Part shown: positions 1 through 7,922 of the stretch, in pieces | Layout: each line of letters opens with the position of its first letter | Numbering within the stretch: position 1 is the stretch's first letter | Assembly: GCA_038143435.1 (NCBI GenBank) | Contig: JAYQLX010000003.1 | Span: forward strand, 186,001-250,000 | Direction of reading: 5' to 3' | Length of the DNA stretch: 64,000 nucleotides | DNA from: UBA8337 sp038143435 | GTDB taxonomy: Bacteria; Pseudomonadota; Alphaproteobacteria; RS24 | The notes under the pieces: model-generated | What the model was told of the DNA's origin: nothing | Database searches by the model: none | Seen by the model: only the letters and a program-made list of their open reading frames with translations | Position numbers and translations under genes: made by a program

Positions 1-1483
1 AATAAAAGCCCGGATATTGCGAGAAATAAGTTTCGATAAAGCGCTTATGGTCGCCATAAACGGTGCGCATTTGCCCGGGCCAGCTATCGGTAATGCATAA
101 ATTGCCCGAGGCCGCGCCGGTCAATTCCTTGCCATCGGCATCGACCAGCATCGGTTTGACGCCAAAGAAAGGCCGTGTCGCAGAGCCGGGCTTTAACGCG
201 GTGGCGCCGGGCAAAGGCGTGATGAGAATGCCGCCCGTTTCGGTTTGCCACCATGTATCAACAATCGGGCTTTTGCCTTCGCCGACGACATTATAATACC
301 ACAGCCAAGCTTCCGGATTGATCGGCTCACCGACCGAGCCGAGCAAGCGCAAGCTGTCGCGCTTGGTCGCCTTCACCGGCCCGTCGCCTTCGCGCATCAG
401 GGCGCGCAAAGCGGTCGGCGCCGTGTAGAAAATATTGACTTGGTGCTTGTCGCATACCTGCCAAAAGCGTGAATTGTCGGGGTAATTCGGCACGCCCTCA
501 AACATCAATGTCGTCGCGCCATTGGCCAGCGGCCCATAGACAATATAAGAGTGGCCGGTCACCCAGCCGACATCGGCGGTGCACCAATAAATATCGCCAT
601 CCTTATAATCGAACACATATTGATGCGTCATCGAGGCATAGACCATATAGCCGCCGGTCGTGTGCAGCACGCCTTTCGGCTTGCCGGTCGAGCCGGAGGT
701 GTAAAGAATGAAAAGCGGGTCTTCGGCACTCATTTCTTCGGCCGGACAATCTTTATCGGCTTTTTCTTTTTCTTGGTGATACCAAACATCGCGCCCGTCT
801 TGCATGGCCACGCCGGCGCCGGTGCGCTCCACGACAATCACGCTGGTGACATCGGGGCATTGGGCGAGCGCTGCATCGGTATTGGCTTTCAGCGGAATTT
901 TTTTGCCGCCGCGCACGCCCTCATCGGCGGTGATGACGCATGTGCTGTCGCAATCGAGAATGCGCCCGGCCAAGGCATCGGGTGAAAAGCCGCCAAACAC
1001 AACGGAATGCACCGCGCCAATGCGCGCGCAAGCCAGCATGGCATAAGTGGCCTCGGCTATCATCGGCATATAAATGGTCACGCGGTCGCCTTTTTTGACG
1101 CCTTGCGCTTTCAGCACATTGGCGAATTTGCACACTTCTTCGTGCAATTGACGATAGGTGATTTTGGCGTCTTGGTCGGGTTCATCGCCTTCCCAAATAA
1201 TCGCCACTTGCTCGCCGCGCGTCTCGACATGACGGTCAACGCAATTGACGCAGGCGTTTAACGTGCCGTCCTCATACCATTTAATCGACACATCATCTTT
1301 GCCGTAATGGGTGTTTTTGACTTTTGAAAACGGTTTTATCCAATCAATGCGCCGGCCGTGCTCGGCCCAAAACCCGTCCGCATCGTCAAGGCTGCGCGCA
1401 TACATGTCTTGATATTGCGCGTCATTCACCAGCGCCTTAACAGCAATGGCTTGCGGCACTTCAAAAATCTGATCTTCGGACAT
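1..1483 (-). CDS. acs: acetyl-CoA synthetase, C-terminus cut by the window edge
   Basis: This gene makes acetyl-CoA from acetate, ATP and CoA in the cytoplasm, through an acetyl-adenylate. About 494 N-terminal residues are visible, against about 650 for the family; the C-terminal lid domain lies beyond base 1. The product begins MSEDQIFEVP, has the early Acs segment AEHGRRIDWIKPF, the AMP-binding loop YTSGSTGKPKG near residue 260 and the adenylate motif WWQTETGG near residue 412. The ATG at 1483 follows CGGAGATGTC, which contains a GGAG ribosome-binding site. No frameshift is visible in this part. The Rieske gene lies 62 bases upstream on the same strand. Propionyl-CoA synthetase is the closest alternative, but the overall match is to Acs. 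Confidence 0.95.
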   Translation of the reverse strand, partial: MSEDQIFEVPQAIAVKALVNDAQYQDMYARSLDDADGFWAEHGRRIDWIKPFSKVKNTHYGKDDVSIKWYEDGTLNACVNCVDRHVETRGEQVAIIWEGDEPDQDAKITYRQLHEEVCKFANVLKAQGVKKGDRVTIYMPMIAEATYAMLACARIGAVHSVVFGGFSPDALAGRILDCDSTCVITADEGVRGGKKIPLKANTDAALAQCPDVTSVIVVERTGAGVAMQDGRDVWYHQEKEKADKDCPAEEMSAEDPLFILYTSGSTGKPKGVLHTTGGYMVYASMTHQYVFDYKDGDIYWCTADVGWVTGHSYIVYGPLANGATTLMFEGVPNYPDNSRFWQVCDKHQVNIFYTAPTALRALMREGDGPVKATKRDSLRLLGSVGEPINPEAWLWYYNVVGEGKSPIVDTWWQTETGGILITPLPGATALKPGSATRPFFGVKPMLVDADGKELTGAASGNLCITDSWPGQMRTVYGDHKRFIETYFSQYPGFY

Positions 1484-1545
1484 GACATCTCCGTTTGCGA
1501 GTGAGGCAGAAGATTAGAGGAAGAAAGCCGCTTCTTGCAAGCCTG

Positions 1546-1921
1546 TCACGGCTGATTGGCGGCAAGGTAAATATGCCCGTCGCGCACGCTCAAGGTGACG
1601 CGCTTGCAGGCTTTGGCCTTTGCACGGGCCGCTGAAACACGCCCCGTCAAAGCGAAAGCGCGCGCCATGCGCCGAACAAATAAGCGCATCGCCATCGGCG
1701 CTTAAAAAACGGTCGGGAAAAGTTTCCAGCGGCAGCCCCATATGCGGGCATTGATTGACAAAGCCGGTGAGCGCGTCGCCGCGGCGCCATATGATGAGCT
1801 CAAGCTTTTCATCATCGTCGCCGTAAAGGGTAAAGCCGCGTGCCTTATTGACCGGCATATCGGCCAGCGCACAAATTACCTGCCCCGCATCGGGCCACCA
1901 AGCGGGGGTGGTTTTAGGCAT
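1546..1921 (-). CDS. small Rieske [2Fe-2S] ferredoxin-like protein (frameshifted near the end)
   Basis: A soluble Rieske domain protein of about 125 residues, probably an electron carrier; its partner is unknown. The two cluster-binding pairs are visible: Cys58-x-His60 in CPHMG and Cys82-x-x-His85 in CSAHG, with the usual spacing of about 21 residues. The start MPKTTPAWW fits the domain length. After GPCKGQSLQA the reading frame leaves the family pattern; one base out of frame it continues RVTLSVRDGHIYLA and stops at 1546, which is the usual end of such proteins. I read this as a one-base insertion near 1585-1605. The gene lies between acs and the EVE protein gene on the same strand. It could be the ferredoxin of a ring-hydroxylating system, but no oxygenase gene is nearby. 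Confidence 0.75.
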
Positions 1922-1928
1922 GGGGGTT

Positions 1929-2369
1929 TTATTTATAGGGATTTTCGGCATTCGGATTGAGGCCGGCCATTTTGCAAACATATGCCCATTCTTTGGCCGT
2001 CACCGGCTGCACGGAAAGCCTGGAATTATTGACCAGCACCATATTTTCCAATTTCGGGTCGGCTTTAATCTCGGCCAAAGTAACGTGATGGGCGGCGGTT
2101 TCCAGCGCCACAATATCGACCATGCCGAAGCGGCCTTTCGGGTCGGTGTGGTCGGGATAATGTTCTTTAATCACTTCGACCGAGCCCATAATGCGCTTTT
2201 CATTGACCGAGTGATAGAAGAAGCCCTTATCGCCCAGCTTCATCGCCTTCATATGTTTATTGGCGAGAAAATTCCTGACCCCGTCCCAATGTTCGCCCCC
2301 GCCCTTGCGGTCAAGCTGGTCTTGCCAGCCCCAAGTATTGGGTTCGGATTTGAAAAGCCAATAAGCCAT
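1929..2369 (-). CDS. EVE (PUA-like) domain protein
   Basis: A cytoplasmic protein of 146 residues made almost wholly of an EVE domain, a fold related to PUA and YTH domains that recognises modified bases in RNA or DNA. It begins MAYWLFKSEP and has the family signatures WDGVRNFLANK (residues about 33-43) and GFFYHS (about 51-56). I chose the ATG at 2369 over a GTG two codons earlier because an AGGAAG ribosome-binding site stands at a proper distance. The gene follows the YciI-like gene and gpsA on the same strand, with 12 bases between EVE and YciI. The substrate is unknown; a role in RNA modification sensing is inferred from the fold only. Confidence 0.85.
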   Translation of the reverse strand: MAYWLFKSEPNTWGWQDQLDRKGGGEHWDGVRNFLANKHMKAMKLGDKGFFYHSVNEKRIMGSVEVIKEHYPDHTDPKGRFGMVDIVALETAAHHVTLAEIKADPKLENMVLVNNSRLSVQPVTAKEWAYVCKMAGLNPNAENPYK

Positions 2370-2381
2370 TTTCACGCTTCC

Positions 2382-2675
2382 TTACGAATTGGGGTCAGAA
2401 AGACCGCCGATCAAATGATTCCAGCGGCGAATTTCCACCGCTTCAAACAGACCGGCTTTATGATAGGGGTCATTATCGACAAAGGCTTGCGCCTCTTGGC
2501 GCGTCGCCACATCGAGCAGCAATAAAGTGCCGATCATGGTCTCGCCATCATCGCTTGTAAACGGGCCGGCGGTTTTCACCCCGTCTTGCGCCAACACATA
2601 AGCGACATGCTCGGCGCGGTTTTCCAGCCGCAAAGCTTCGCTGTCGGGTTTGTCGAAGGCCATAATCACATACAT
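2382..2675 (-). CDS. YciI-like (DGPF/YCII) protein
   Basis: A 97-residue ferredoxin-fold alpha/beta-barrel protein of the YciI-like family, whose members share a conserved His/Asp pair and have mostly unknown activity. The sequence MYVIMAFDKPDS, the GPFTSDDG turn, and the late motif DNDPYHKAGLFEAVEIRRWN with the conserved Asp-Pro-(Tyr/Phe) match the family. The ATG at 2675 was preferred because upstream residues do not fit. A GGAGC ribosome-binding site stands just before it. It sits 10 bases after gpsA on the same strand. The gpsA-yciI-EVE order is common in Alphaproteobacteria (from memory). Confidence 0.85.
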   Translation of the reverse strand: MYVIMAFDKPDSEALRLENRAEHVAYVLAQDGVKTAGPFTSDDGETMIGTLLLLDVATRQEAQAFVDNDPYHKAGLFEAVEIRRWNHLIGGLSDPNS

Positions 2676-2685
2676 TTTTTGCTCC

Positions 2686-3690
2686 TTAAATCTCGCGGGT
2701 AATCGGACGCGCCAGCAATTCGGCAATCGCATCATCAACGCTTATCGCGCCGCTGACAATGGCGTTGACGGCGCGGCAAATCGGCATGTCGAGCGCATGC
2801 TTATCTGCCAATTGGGCGACCGCGGCGGCGCTCATCGCGCCTTCCGAGACCGAATGGCGCGCTCCCAAAACGCTGGCCGCATCGGCTCCCTGCCCTAGCG
2901 CATGGCCGAGGGAAAAATTGCGCGATTGAGTGCTTGAGCAGGTCAATATTAAATCGCCGAGGCCCGACAGGCCGCCTAAAGTTTCGCCTTGCGCGCCCAA
3001 TGCGCCCCCAAGCGGCTCATTTCGGCAAAGCCGCGCGCCGTCACCGCGGCGCGGGCGCTTTCGCCCAGCTTTTTACCGGCGACAATGCCGCAGGCAATGG
3101 CCAGCACGTTTTTAATCGCCCCGCCAATTTCAGCGCCGATAATATCATCGCTCAAATAGGGACGAAAATGCGCCGTGCCGATATGGCGCGCCAAATAATC
3201 GCCCAGCGCATCGTCCGCGACCGCCAAGGTAACGGCGGTCGGCAGGCCGCGCGCCACATCAGCGGCGAAGCTGGGGCCTGACAAGACGGCGATTTGCGCG
3301 CGCGGCCAAGTTTCGGCGGCGACATCCGACATCAGCTTTAGGCTCTCGCGCTCAATGCCTTTGGCGCATAAAACTAGCGCGGCATTTTTATTGTGCTGCG
3401 CCAGCTGGGCCAGCACCGGACGAGCAAATTGCGCCGGCACGACCATGAGAATAATATCGGCATGTGCTAAATCGGCGAGATTTTCGGTCGCGCCAATGGC
3501 CGCGGGCAGGGGTATGTCGGGCAGAAATTGCGGGTTTTCATGGCTCTGATTAATGGCGTTGACGGTTTCGGCCTTCATTGGCCCACAGGGTGACCGACGC
3601 ATGTGTTTGTGCCAATACACAGGCCAGCGCCGTGCCCCAAGCACCGCCGCCGAGCACCGCCATATGTGGTTGGTTTTGCGCTTTTGTCAT
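2686..3690 (-). CDS. gpsA: NAD(P)-dependent glycerol-3-phosphate dehydrogenase (two frameshifts)
   Basis: GpsA reduces dihydroxyacetone phosphate to sn-glycerol-3-phosphate, the backbone of phospholipids. The N-terminal nucleotide-binding motif GGGAWGTALA, the middle part with KGIER and GAIKNVLAIACGI (the catalytic Lys region), and the C-terminal part GLSGLGDLILTCSS are all present but in different frames. The breaks are near 3570 (after VTLWANE) and near 2985-3000 (after MSRLGAHWA). Together they restore a total length divisible by three, about 334 residues, the normal size. The start follows GGAGTTAGGGGTT, a strong ribosome-binding site. GpsA is essential in most bacteria, so the breaks are more likely sequence errors than decay. 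Confidence 0.9.
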
Positions 3691-3815
3691 AACCCCTAAC
3701 TCCTCCATCACGCATAGCCGTCCCCCAAGCAAGTTGCAAGCCCTTAGCGTGAGCGCTTGGGCGATAAGGGAAAAGGGAGCTTATCCACCGCTGTGGAAAG
3801 CTTTTGCCAAATTAG

Positions 3816-3837
3816 TGAATAATTTATTGATTGTTCA
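3816..3837. promoter_or_regulatory. candidate operator of the TetR-family regulator
   Basis: An inverted repeat, TGAATAA and TTGTTCA separated by eight bases, matches at six of seven positions in each arm. It lies 26 bases before the tetR start codon, in the AT-rich gap shared with the divergent gpsA gene. TetR-family proteins commonly repress their own genes through such 20-24 base palindromes. The assignment is by position and symmetry only. Confidence 0.4.
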
Positions 3838-3862
3838 TTTTTTTCTAGTTACATTAAGGGTC

Positions 3863-4518
3863 ATGTCCGAATCAGACACCACACGCGAAAAGATCATTGC
3901 CGCGGCGCGCGAGCGTTTCAGCCATTATGGCTATCCCAAACCACCATTGCCGAACTGGCCGATGATTGCGCCATGTCGCCGGGCAATATTTATCGCTTTT
4001 TCAAGGGCAAGATTGATATTGCCGTCGAGATTGCCCGGCGCGAGGCATTGTCTGCGGTGGAGGTGATTGAGGCGGTGCTTGATTGTCCGGTGCGCTCATC
4101 GCGCCAGCGCCTGGAAGAAGTGGTGTTTGCCGATTTGCGCTATACGTTTCATTTGCTAGAAAACCGACCGAAAACGCTGGAATTGGCGCAAATTGTTGTT
4201 TCCGATCGGCCGCAATTCCAAATTGAAAGCCTGCGCCGCGAGCGCCGCGTGTTCCAGCGCATTTTGCACGAAGGGCAAGCTTCAGGCGAGTTTAACGTTG
4301 ATAATGTGGCGGCGACCACCATTGCCCTGCATGCGGCGACCACCAAATATCGTTATGCGCAGCTGTTTACCAACCAGACTTTGTCGGAATTGGAGCGCGA
4401 ATTGGCGCATGTCATGACGGTGATTATGCGCGGTTTGATGCCGGCACAAAATGGCAAGCCGGTTGCCGAAACGGTTATTCCGTCAGAAGAAACGGCACCT
4501 TTGGCCAGCGCTTCTTAA
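3863..4518 (+). CDS. TetR/AcrR-family transcriptional regulator (one frameshift)
   Basis: A DNA-binding repressor of about 218 residues. The N-terminus TTREKIIAAARERFSHYGY is the start of the TetR helix-turn-helix domain. The recognition helix continues as AELADDCAMSPGNIYRFF after a one-base deletion in the A run near 3940 (CCCAAACC where CCCAAAACC is expected). The rest is a ligand-binding helical domain with segments such as RLEEVVFADLRYTFHLLENRP. The ATG at 3863 lies just behind TTAAGGGTC. It is divergent from gpsA, with a likely operator in the gap. The ligand and target genes are unknown. Confidence 0.85.
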
Positions 4519-4565
4519 TATTTCAGGCGCTATTTTTCCAGCGAACGCCAAAAAATCACCGAAAA

Positions 4566-4587
4566 AAAATCATAAAAACATGATTTT
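4566..4587. terminator. AT-rich inverted repeat, possible terminator behind the TetR gene
   Basis: AAAATCAT and ATGATTTT pair over eight bases around a six-base loop, flanked by an A run on the left and a short T run on the right. It lies 48 bases after the tetR stop codon. It could end tetR transcription, but the stem is weak. Confidence 0.35.
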
Positions 4588-4672
4588 ATCGGTAAGAAAG
4601 CGAATTTTCTAAAATCTAAATTATGTTGTAATCAATAGATAGTCTGAAACAAAACTTTTTTAAAAAATATTG

Positions 4673-4690
4673 AATAAATTTCAATTTATT
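4673..4690. promoter_or_regulatory. perfect AT palindrome upstream of the small RNA/peptide promoter
   Basis: AATAAATT-TC-AATTTATT is a perfect eight-base inverted repeat with a two-base spacer. It ends two bases before a possible -35 element. Position and symmetry suggest a regulator site or an UP-like element for the peptide and hairpin-array transcript. No regulator can be named. Confidence 0.3.
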
Positions 4691-4692
4691 CA

Positions 4693-4723
4693 TTGTTTTT
4701 TATTAAAAGGCATGCTATATAAT
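4693..4723 (+). promoter_or_regulatory. putative promoter of the 40-residue peptide and hairpin array
   Basis: A perfect -10 hexamer TATAAT stands at 4718-4723. A possible -35 TTGTTT is at 4693-4698, giving a long 19-base spacer, so the -35 is doubtful. Transcription would start near 4730 and give a leader of about 70 bases before the peptide gene. In Rhodobacter the similar RNAs are driven by heat-shock-type sigma factors; this site does not clearly show that consensus. Confidence 0.45.
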
Positions 4724-4801
4724 GGGCATAGCGGAAAGACAGGTTATCTTGTGTCAAGCCTCGTTATAAAGATGAACCCGAAACGCAGTGAGAGCAGATC
4801 C

Positions 4802-4924
4802 ATGTTGAAACAAATTTTCTCCCTGACCACCAATGTGAGCGCGCCGGCTGTCGCAACAGCCCTTCTCGCTCTTTATGGTGTGGCTCTGGTCACCCATACG
4901 GTCGCAGGTATTACCATCGTCTAA
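4802..4924 (+). CDS. 40-residue hydrophobic peptide, leader gene of an anti-SD hairpin array
   Basis: A short gene encoding 40 residues, beginning MLKQIFSLTT and ending THTVAGITIV. Residues about 14-32 (APAVATALLALYGVALV) form one predicted membrane helix, with a Lys near the N-terminus. I do not recognise the family. The gene is supported by context: a TATAAT promoter about 80 bases upstream and a direct join to the hairpin array. The stop codon lies at the right arm boundary of the first stem. In Rhodobacter sphaeroides the similar CcsR RNAs follow a DUF1127 protein gene; this peptide lacks the Arg-rich DUF1127 pattern. It may be only the mRNA part from which the RNAs are processed. Translation is not proven. 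Confidence 0.55.
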   Translation: MLKQIFSLTTNVSAPAVATALLALYGVALVTHTVAGITIV

Positions 4925-5044
4925 GGGACCCTCCCCCCGAGAGACGATACAGCGCAACCATAACCCTCCCATTATGGTTGCATATGGCCTCCCTCCAGGC
5001 CAAAACAGGCTCCGATGGTCCTCCCCCATCGGAGCCATTTTTTT
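4916..5044 (+). ncRNA. tandem array of four hairpins with CCTCC anti-Shine-Dalgarno loops (CcsR/cuckoo-like sRNAs)
   Basis: Four consecutive stem-loops all expose a C-rich loop with CCTCC. Hairpin 1: ATCGTCT 4916-4922 pairs with AGACGAT 4942-4948, loop with CCCTCCCCCC. Hairpin 2: GCAACCATAA 4954-4963 pairs with TTATGGTTGC 4972-4981, loop CCCTCCCA. Hairpin 3: TGGCCT 4985-4990 pairs with AGGCCA 4997-5002, loop CCCTCC. Hairpin 4: GGCTCCGATGG 5008-5018 pairs with CCATCGGAGCC 5026-5036, loop TCCTCCC, followed by seven T, so it is also an intrinsic terminator. Stems differ in sequence while loops agree, so pairing and loop motif are both kept. This is the architecture of the four CcsR RNAs of Rhodobacter sphaeroides (cuckoo RNA family). 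They are thought to act through the motif, which is complementary to ribosome-binding sites or can sequester a regulator. The array ends eight bases before the tsaD stop codon on the other strand. Confidence 0.75.
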
Positions 5045-5051
5045 GGTTAAA

Positions 5052-6146
5052 TTATCGGCTGAGCGGCCAGCGCGCGCGCGCCGGCGTGGCCATGGGCCGG
5101 GCCTCAATCAAGCCGGCGGCGAAGCGTTCGCCTCCGGCGCGCGCAATCATCGCCGCATTATCGGTGCACAGTGCCGGGGCGGCACGAAAAGGGTAAAATT
5201 TTCCGCCGCTGCCGCTTCGTCAAACGGGGCGCAAATAAAGATTGGCGGCAACCCCGCCCGCCACGACCAAGATTGAGCGTGTGCGTCGGTGCGGCCAGTG
5301 GCATGGTTATTGCAGTGCGCCGAAAGTGGCGCATGGCACGGCTGGTTTGCGTCGACCAGACAATCGCCGACCGCCGCTTCGAATGAGGCGGCCAAATCGG
5401 CTACTTTATCATCATCCAGCGGCGCCGCTTTTTCAGCTGCTTGCCGCAACGCGGTTTTCAAACCGGAAAAGGAAAAATCGATGACGGATTTTTGCATCAT
5501 TCAACCAAGGGCGCGGCAATTTATGCGCCATGCGATTGCCGAGGCGCGCGCGTTTTTCGATTTCCGGCCCGCCCGGATAGCCAAGCGACATCAGATTGGC
5601 GGCCTTATCATAGGCTTCGCCGACCGCATCATCCAGCGTTTGCCCCAAAGCGTATAATCATCGAGCCCGTTAACGGCCAGCAATTGGCAATGACCGCCGG
5701 ACACCAGCAATAATAAATAAGGGAAATCGACAGCCTCGGTGAGCCGTGCTGACAGTGCATGGCCCTCCAAATGATTAATGCCGATAAACGGTTTTTGCGC
5801 CGCCAGCGCCAAAGCCTTGCCGGTGGTCAGGCCGATCAAAACCCCGCCAATAAGCCCCGGTCCGGCGGTGGCGGCAATCGCATCCATATCGTCCAGCGTC
5901 AGAGTCAGCCTCTTCAAGCGCGGCGGCGATGAGGCGGTCGAGATGGCTGAGATGGGCGCGCGCCGCCAATTCAGGCACGACCCCGCCATAGGGCGCATGG
6001 GTCTCTATCTGGCTCAATATCTGATTGGCCAATATGCGACCCGAGCCGATGGCGCGGCCATTATCAACCGGCATTTCGACAATGGCGGCGGCGGTTTCGT
6101 CGCAGCTGGTTTCCAGTCCCAGCACATATATTGTGTTTTCCGCCAT
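5052..6146 (-). CDS. tsaD: tRNA N6-adenosine threonylcarbamoyltransferase (at least four frameshifts)
   Basis: TsaD transfers threonylcarbamoyl to adenosine 37 of ANN-decoding tRNAs. The N-terminus MAENTIYVLGLETSCDET, the metal-binding helix INHLEGHALS, the glycine loop LLVSGGHCQLL, VIDFSFSGLKTAL and the C-terminal PALCTDNAAMIA are all visible, each in a frame different from its neighbour. Breaks are near 5915, 5655, 5490 and 5375, and another before the last 40 residues. The total span fits the usual length of about 360 residues. TsaD is generally essential, so the breaks point to poor sequence quality here. The gene is divergent from hemC and convergent with the hairpin array. MtaB, which modifies the same base further, is encoded at 52.6-53.9 kb. 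Confidence 0.9.
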
Positions 6147-6154
6147 CGCTTTCC

Positions 6155-6182
6155 TTGCTAAGAGTGCTTGCCCATATATAAA
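6155..6182 (+). promoter_or_regulatory. putative hemC promoter
   Basis: TTGCTA at 6155-6160 and TATAAA at 6177-6182 are separated by 16 bases. Transcription would begin near 6189 and give a leader of about 30 bases holding the AAGGACAAGG ribosome-binding site of hemC. The site lies in the 71-base gap between the divergent tsaD and hemC genes. Confidence 0.45.
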
Positions 6183-6217
6183 TGAGTGGGAAACGGGCGC
6201 AAGGACAAGGCGGCATA

Positions 6218-7146
6218 ATGAGTAAAAATACGTCTTTGACGATCGGCACGCGCGCATCACCTTTGGCGTGCGCCAAAGCGCAATGGTGGCTGACGCTTTG
6301 CGCGCAGCGCATCAGCTTGAAGAGGCGGCCATTGCGCTGACCGAAATCACCACTAAGGGCGACCGCGCCCTTGATGAGAAATTATCGCAATTGGGCGGCA
6401 AAGGCCTGTTCACCGAAGAATTGGAAGCCGGTTTGCGCAGCGGCGCGTTGGATTTGGCGGTGCATTCTTTAAAAGATTTACCGACACAAAATGCTGAGGG
6501 CTTGACCTTGGGCGCGATTTTGCCGCGCGCTTCGGCGCATGATATGCTGATTGCGCGCGCCGGTCTAACGGTTAACGGCCTGGCTGACTTGCCCGATGGC
6601 AGTCACATCGGCACCGCCTCCTTGCGTCGCCAAGCGCAGCTTTTACGCGCCCGCCCCGATATCAAAATCTCTTTATTGCGCGGCAATATCGGCACGCGGC
6701 TGAAAAAACTCGAAGCGTCAAATATCGATGCCACCTTATTGGCGGCGGCCGGTTTGGCAGCGCCTCAATATGGTGCCGGACGGTGCCGTTGAACTGGACG
6801 ACGACACCATGTTGCCGGCCGCCGGGCAGGGCGCTTTGGCGGTGCAATGCCGCGCCGATGATGAAGCGACATTGGCGCTTTTGGCACCGCTCAATTGCGC
6901 CGCAACGCAAGCCTGTGTCACCGCCGAGCGTGCTTTTTTAAATGCTTTGGACGGCTCGTGCCGCACCCCGATTGCCGCTTTGGCACCATCAAAAACGACA
7001 CTTTATATATGCATGGTCGGCTGTTGGCGGCCGATGGCAGCGATATGGTCGAAACCCGCATCAGCTGCGCCGCTGATGAGGCGGCAGCGGCCGGGCGAGG
7101 CCGGTGAGAATTACGCCGCACGGCACCGCATTTGGTGACCGGCTAA
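6218..7146 (+). CDS. hemC: porphobilinogen deaminase (hydroxymethylbilane synthase; frameshifted)
   Basis: HemC joins four porphobilinogen molecules into hydroxymethylbilane in haem synthesis. Visible parts are MSKNTSLTIGTRASPLA, FTEELEAGLRSGALDLAVHS with the conserved SLKDLPT, IGTASLRRQAQLL with the substrate-binding Arg pair, LLRGNIGTRL, and the cofactor Cys in LDGSCRTPIAAL. The frame shifts at about 6270, 6765, 6990 and 7100; the last one leads to the natural end ELRRTAPHLVTG. The stop codon shares one base with the hemD start. The start is preceded by AAGGACAAGG. The gene opens the hemC-hemD-mitofilin-hemY operon. Confidence 0.9.
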
Positions 7147-7884
7147 TGCGGCTTTTGCTGACCCGCCCATTGGCCGATGCCATGGTGGTGGCCGAGCAAT
7201 TGGCCGGGCAAGGCCATGATGTGCTGCTCTCACCCTTGATTGACATTAGCCTGGACCGCGAGGCCGTCTTGCCGCCGCTTGACGCGCAAAGGGCGCTGGC
7301 TTTTACCAGCGCCAATGGCGTGCGCGCCCTGATGGCGCAATTACAGGCCGGCAATCTCGCATCGGCTGATCGGGCGGCATGGCGCAATCTGCCGGTTTTC
7401 GCCGTCGGGCCGCAAACCGCGGCGGCGGCGCAAGCGGCCGGTTTCGCGAAAATTCGCCAAGCCGGCGGCGATGTTGCCGCCTTGGCCGCCTTGATTGCCC
7501 GCCATAAGGATGAGGCGGCGCCGGTTTTGCACATTGCCGGTCGCGCCCGCGCCGGTGATTTGGCCGCATTACTCGATGAAAAAGCCGTCGCCGCAAGCCG
7601 CGCCGTGCTGTATCGGGCCGATGCGGCAAACGCTTTTAGCGATGCGGCCGCTGCCGCCTTGCGCGACGCGGCTGAGCCGGTTGATGGTGTTTTGTTATAT
7701 TCGCAACGCTCGGCGGCGATTTTTTTGGCGCTATATGAAACCTTGTCGCCGCATCAAGCGCCACGCCCGACCGCCTTTTGCCTGTCGCAACCTATTGCCG
7801 ACGCCATGCGCGAAAGCCGGTTTTCAGGCGATGGCCCCGCGCCGGGCCGAGAGTGAAGCGCTTTTGGCCTTGCTGGCCGTTTGA
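7146..7884 (+). CDS. hemD: uroporphyrinogen-III synthase (one late frameshift)
   Basis: HemD closes hydroxymethylbilane to uroporphyrinogen III with inversion of ring D. The product starts MRLLLTRPLADAM, has LLSPLIDI, the motif AFTSANGVRAL and FAVGPQTAAAAQAAGF, all typical of the family. A one-base insertion near 7825 moves the end into another frame, where it reads AMAPRRAESEALLALLAV and stops at 7884; this gives about 245 residues, the usual length. The start codon overlaps the hemC stop by one base, which implies translational coupling. Confidence 0.9.
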
Positions 7885-7922
7885 TTGCCAAATTGGCCGA
7901 ATAGACGCATAATTTTTCAATT

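Noticed and set aside
3698..3712. TAACTCCTCCATC near gpsA as an anti-SD motif
   Set aside because: It is the complement of the gpsA ribosome-binding region on the minus strand and is not in a hairpin loop.
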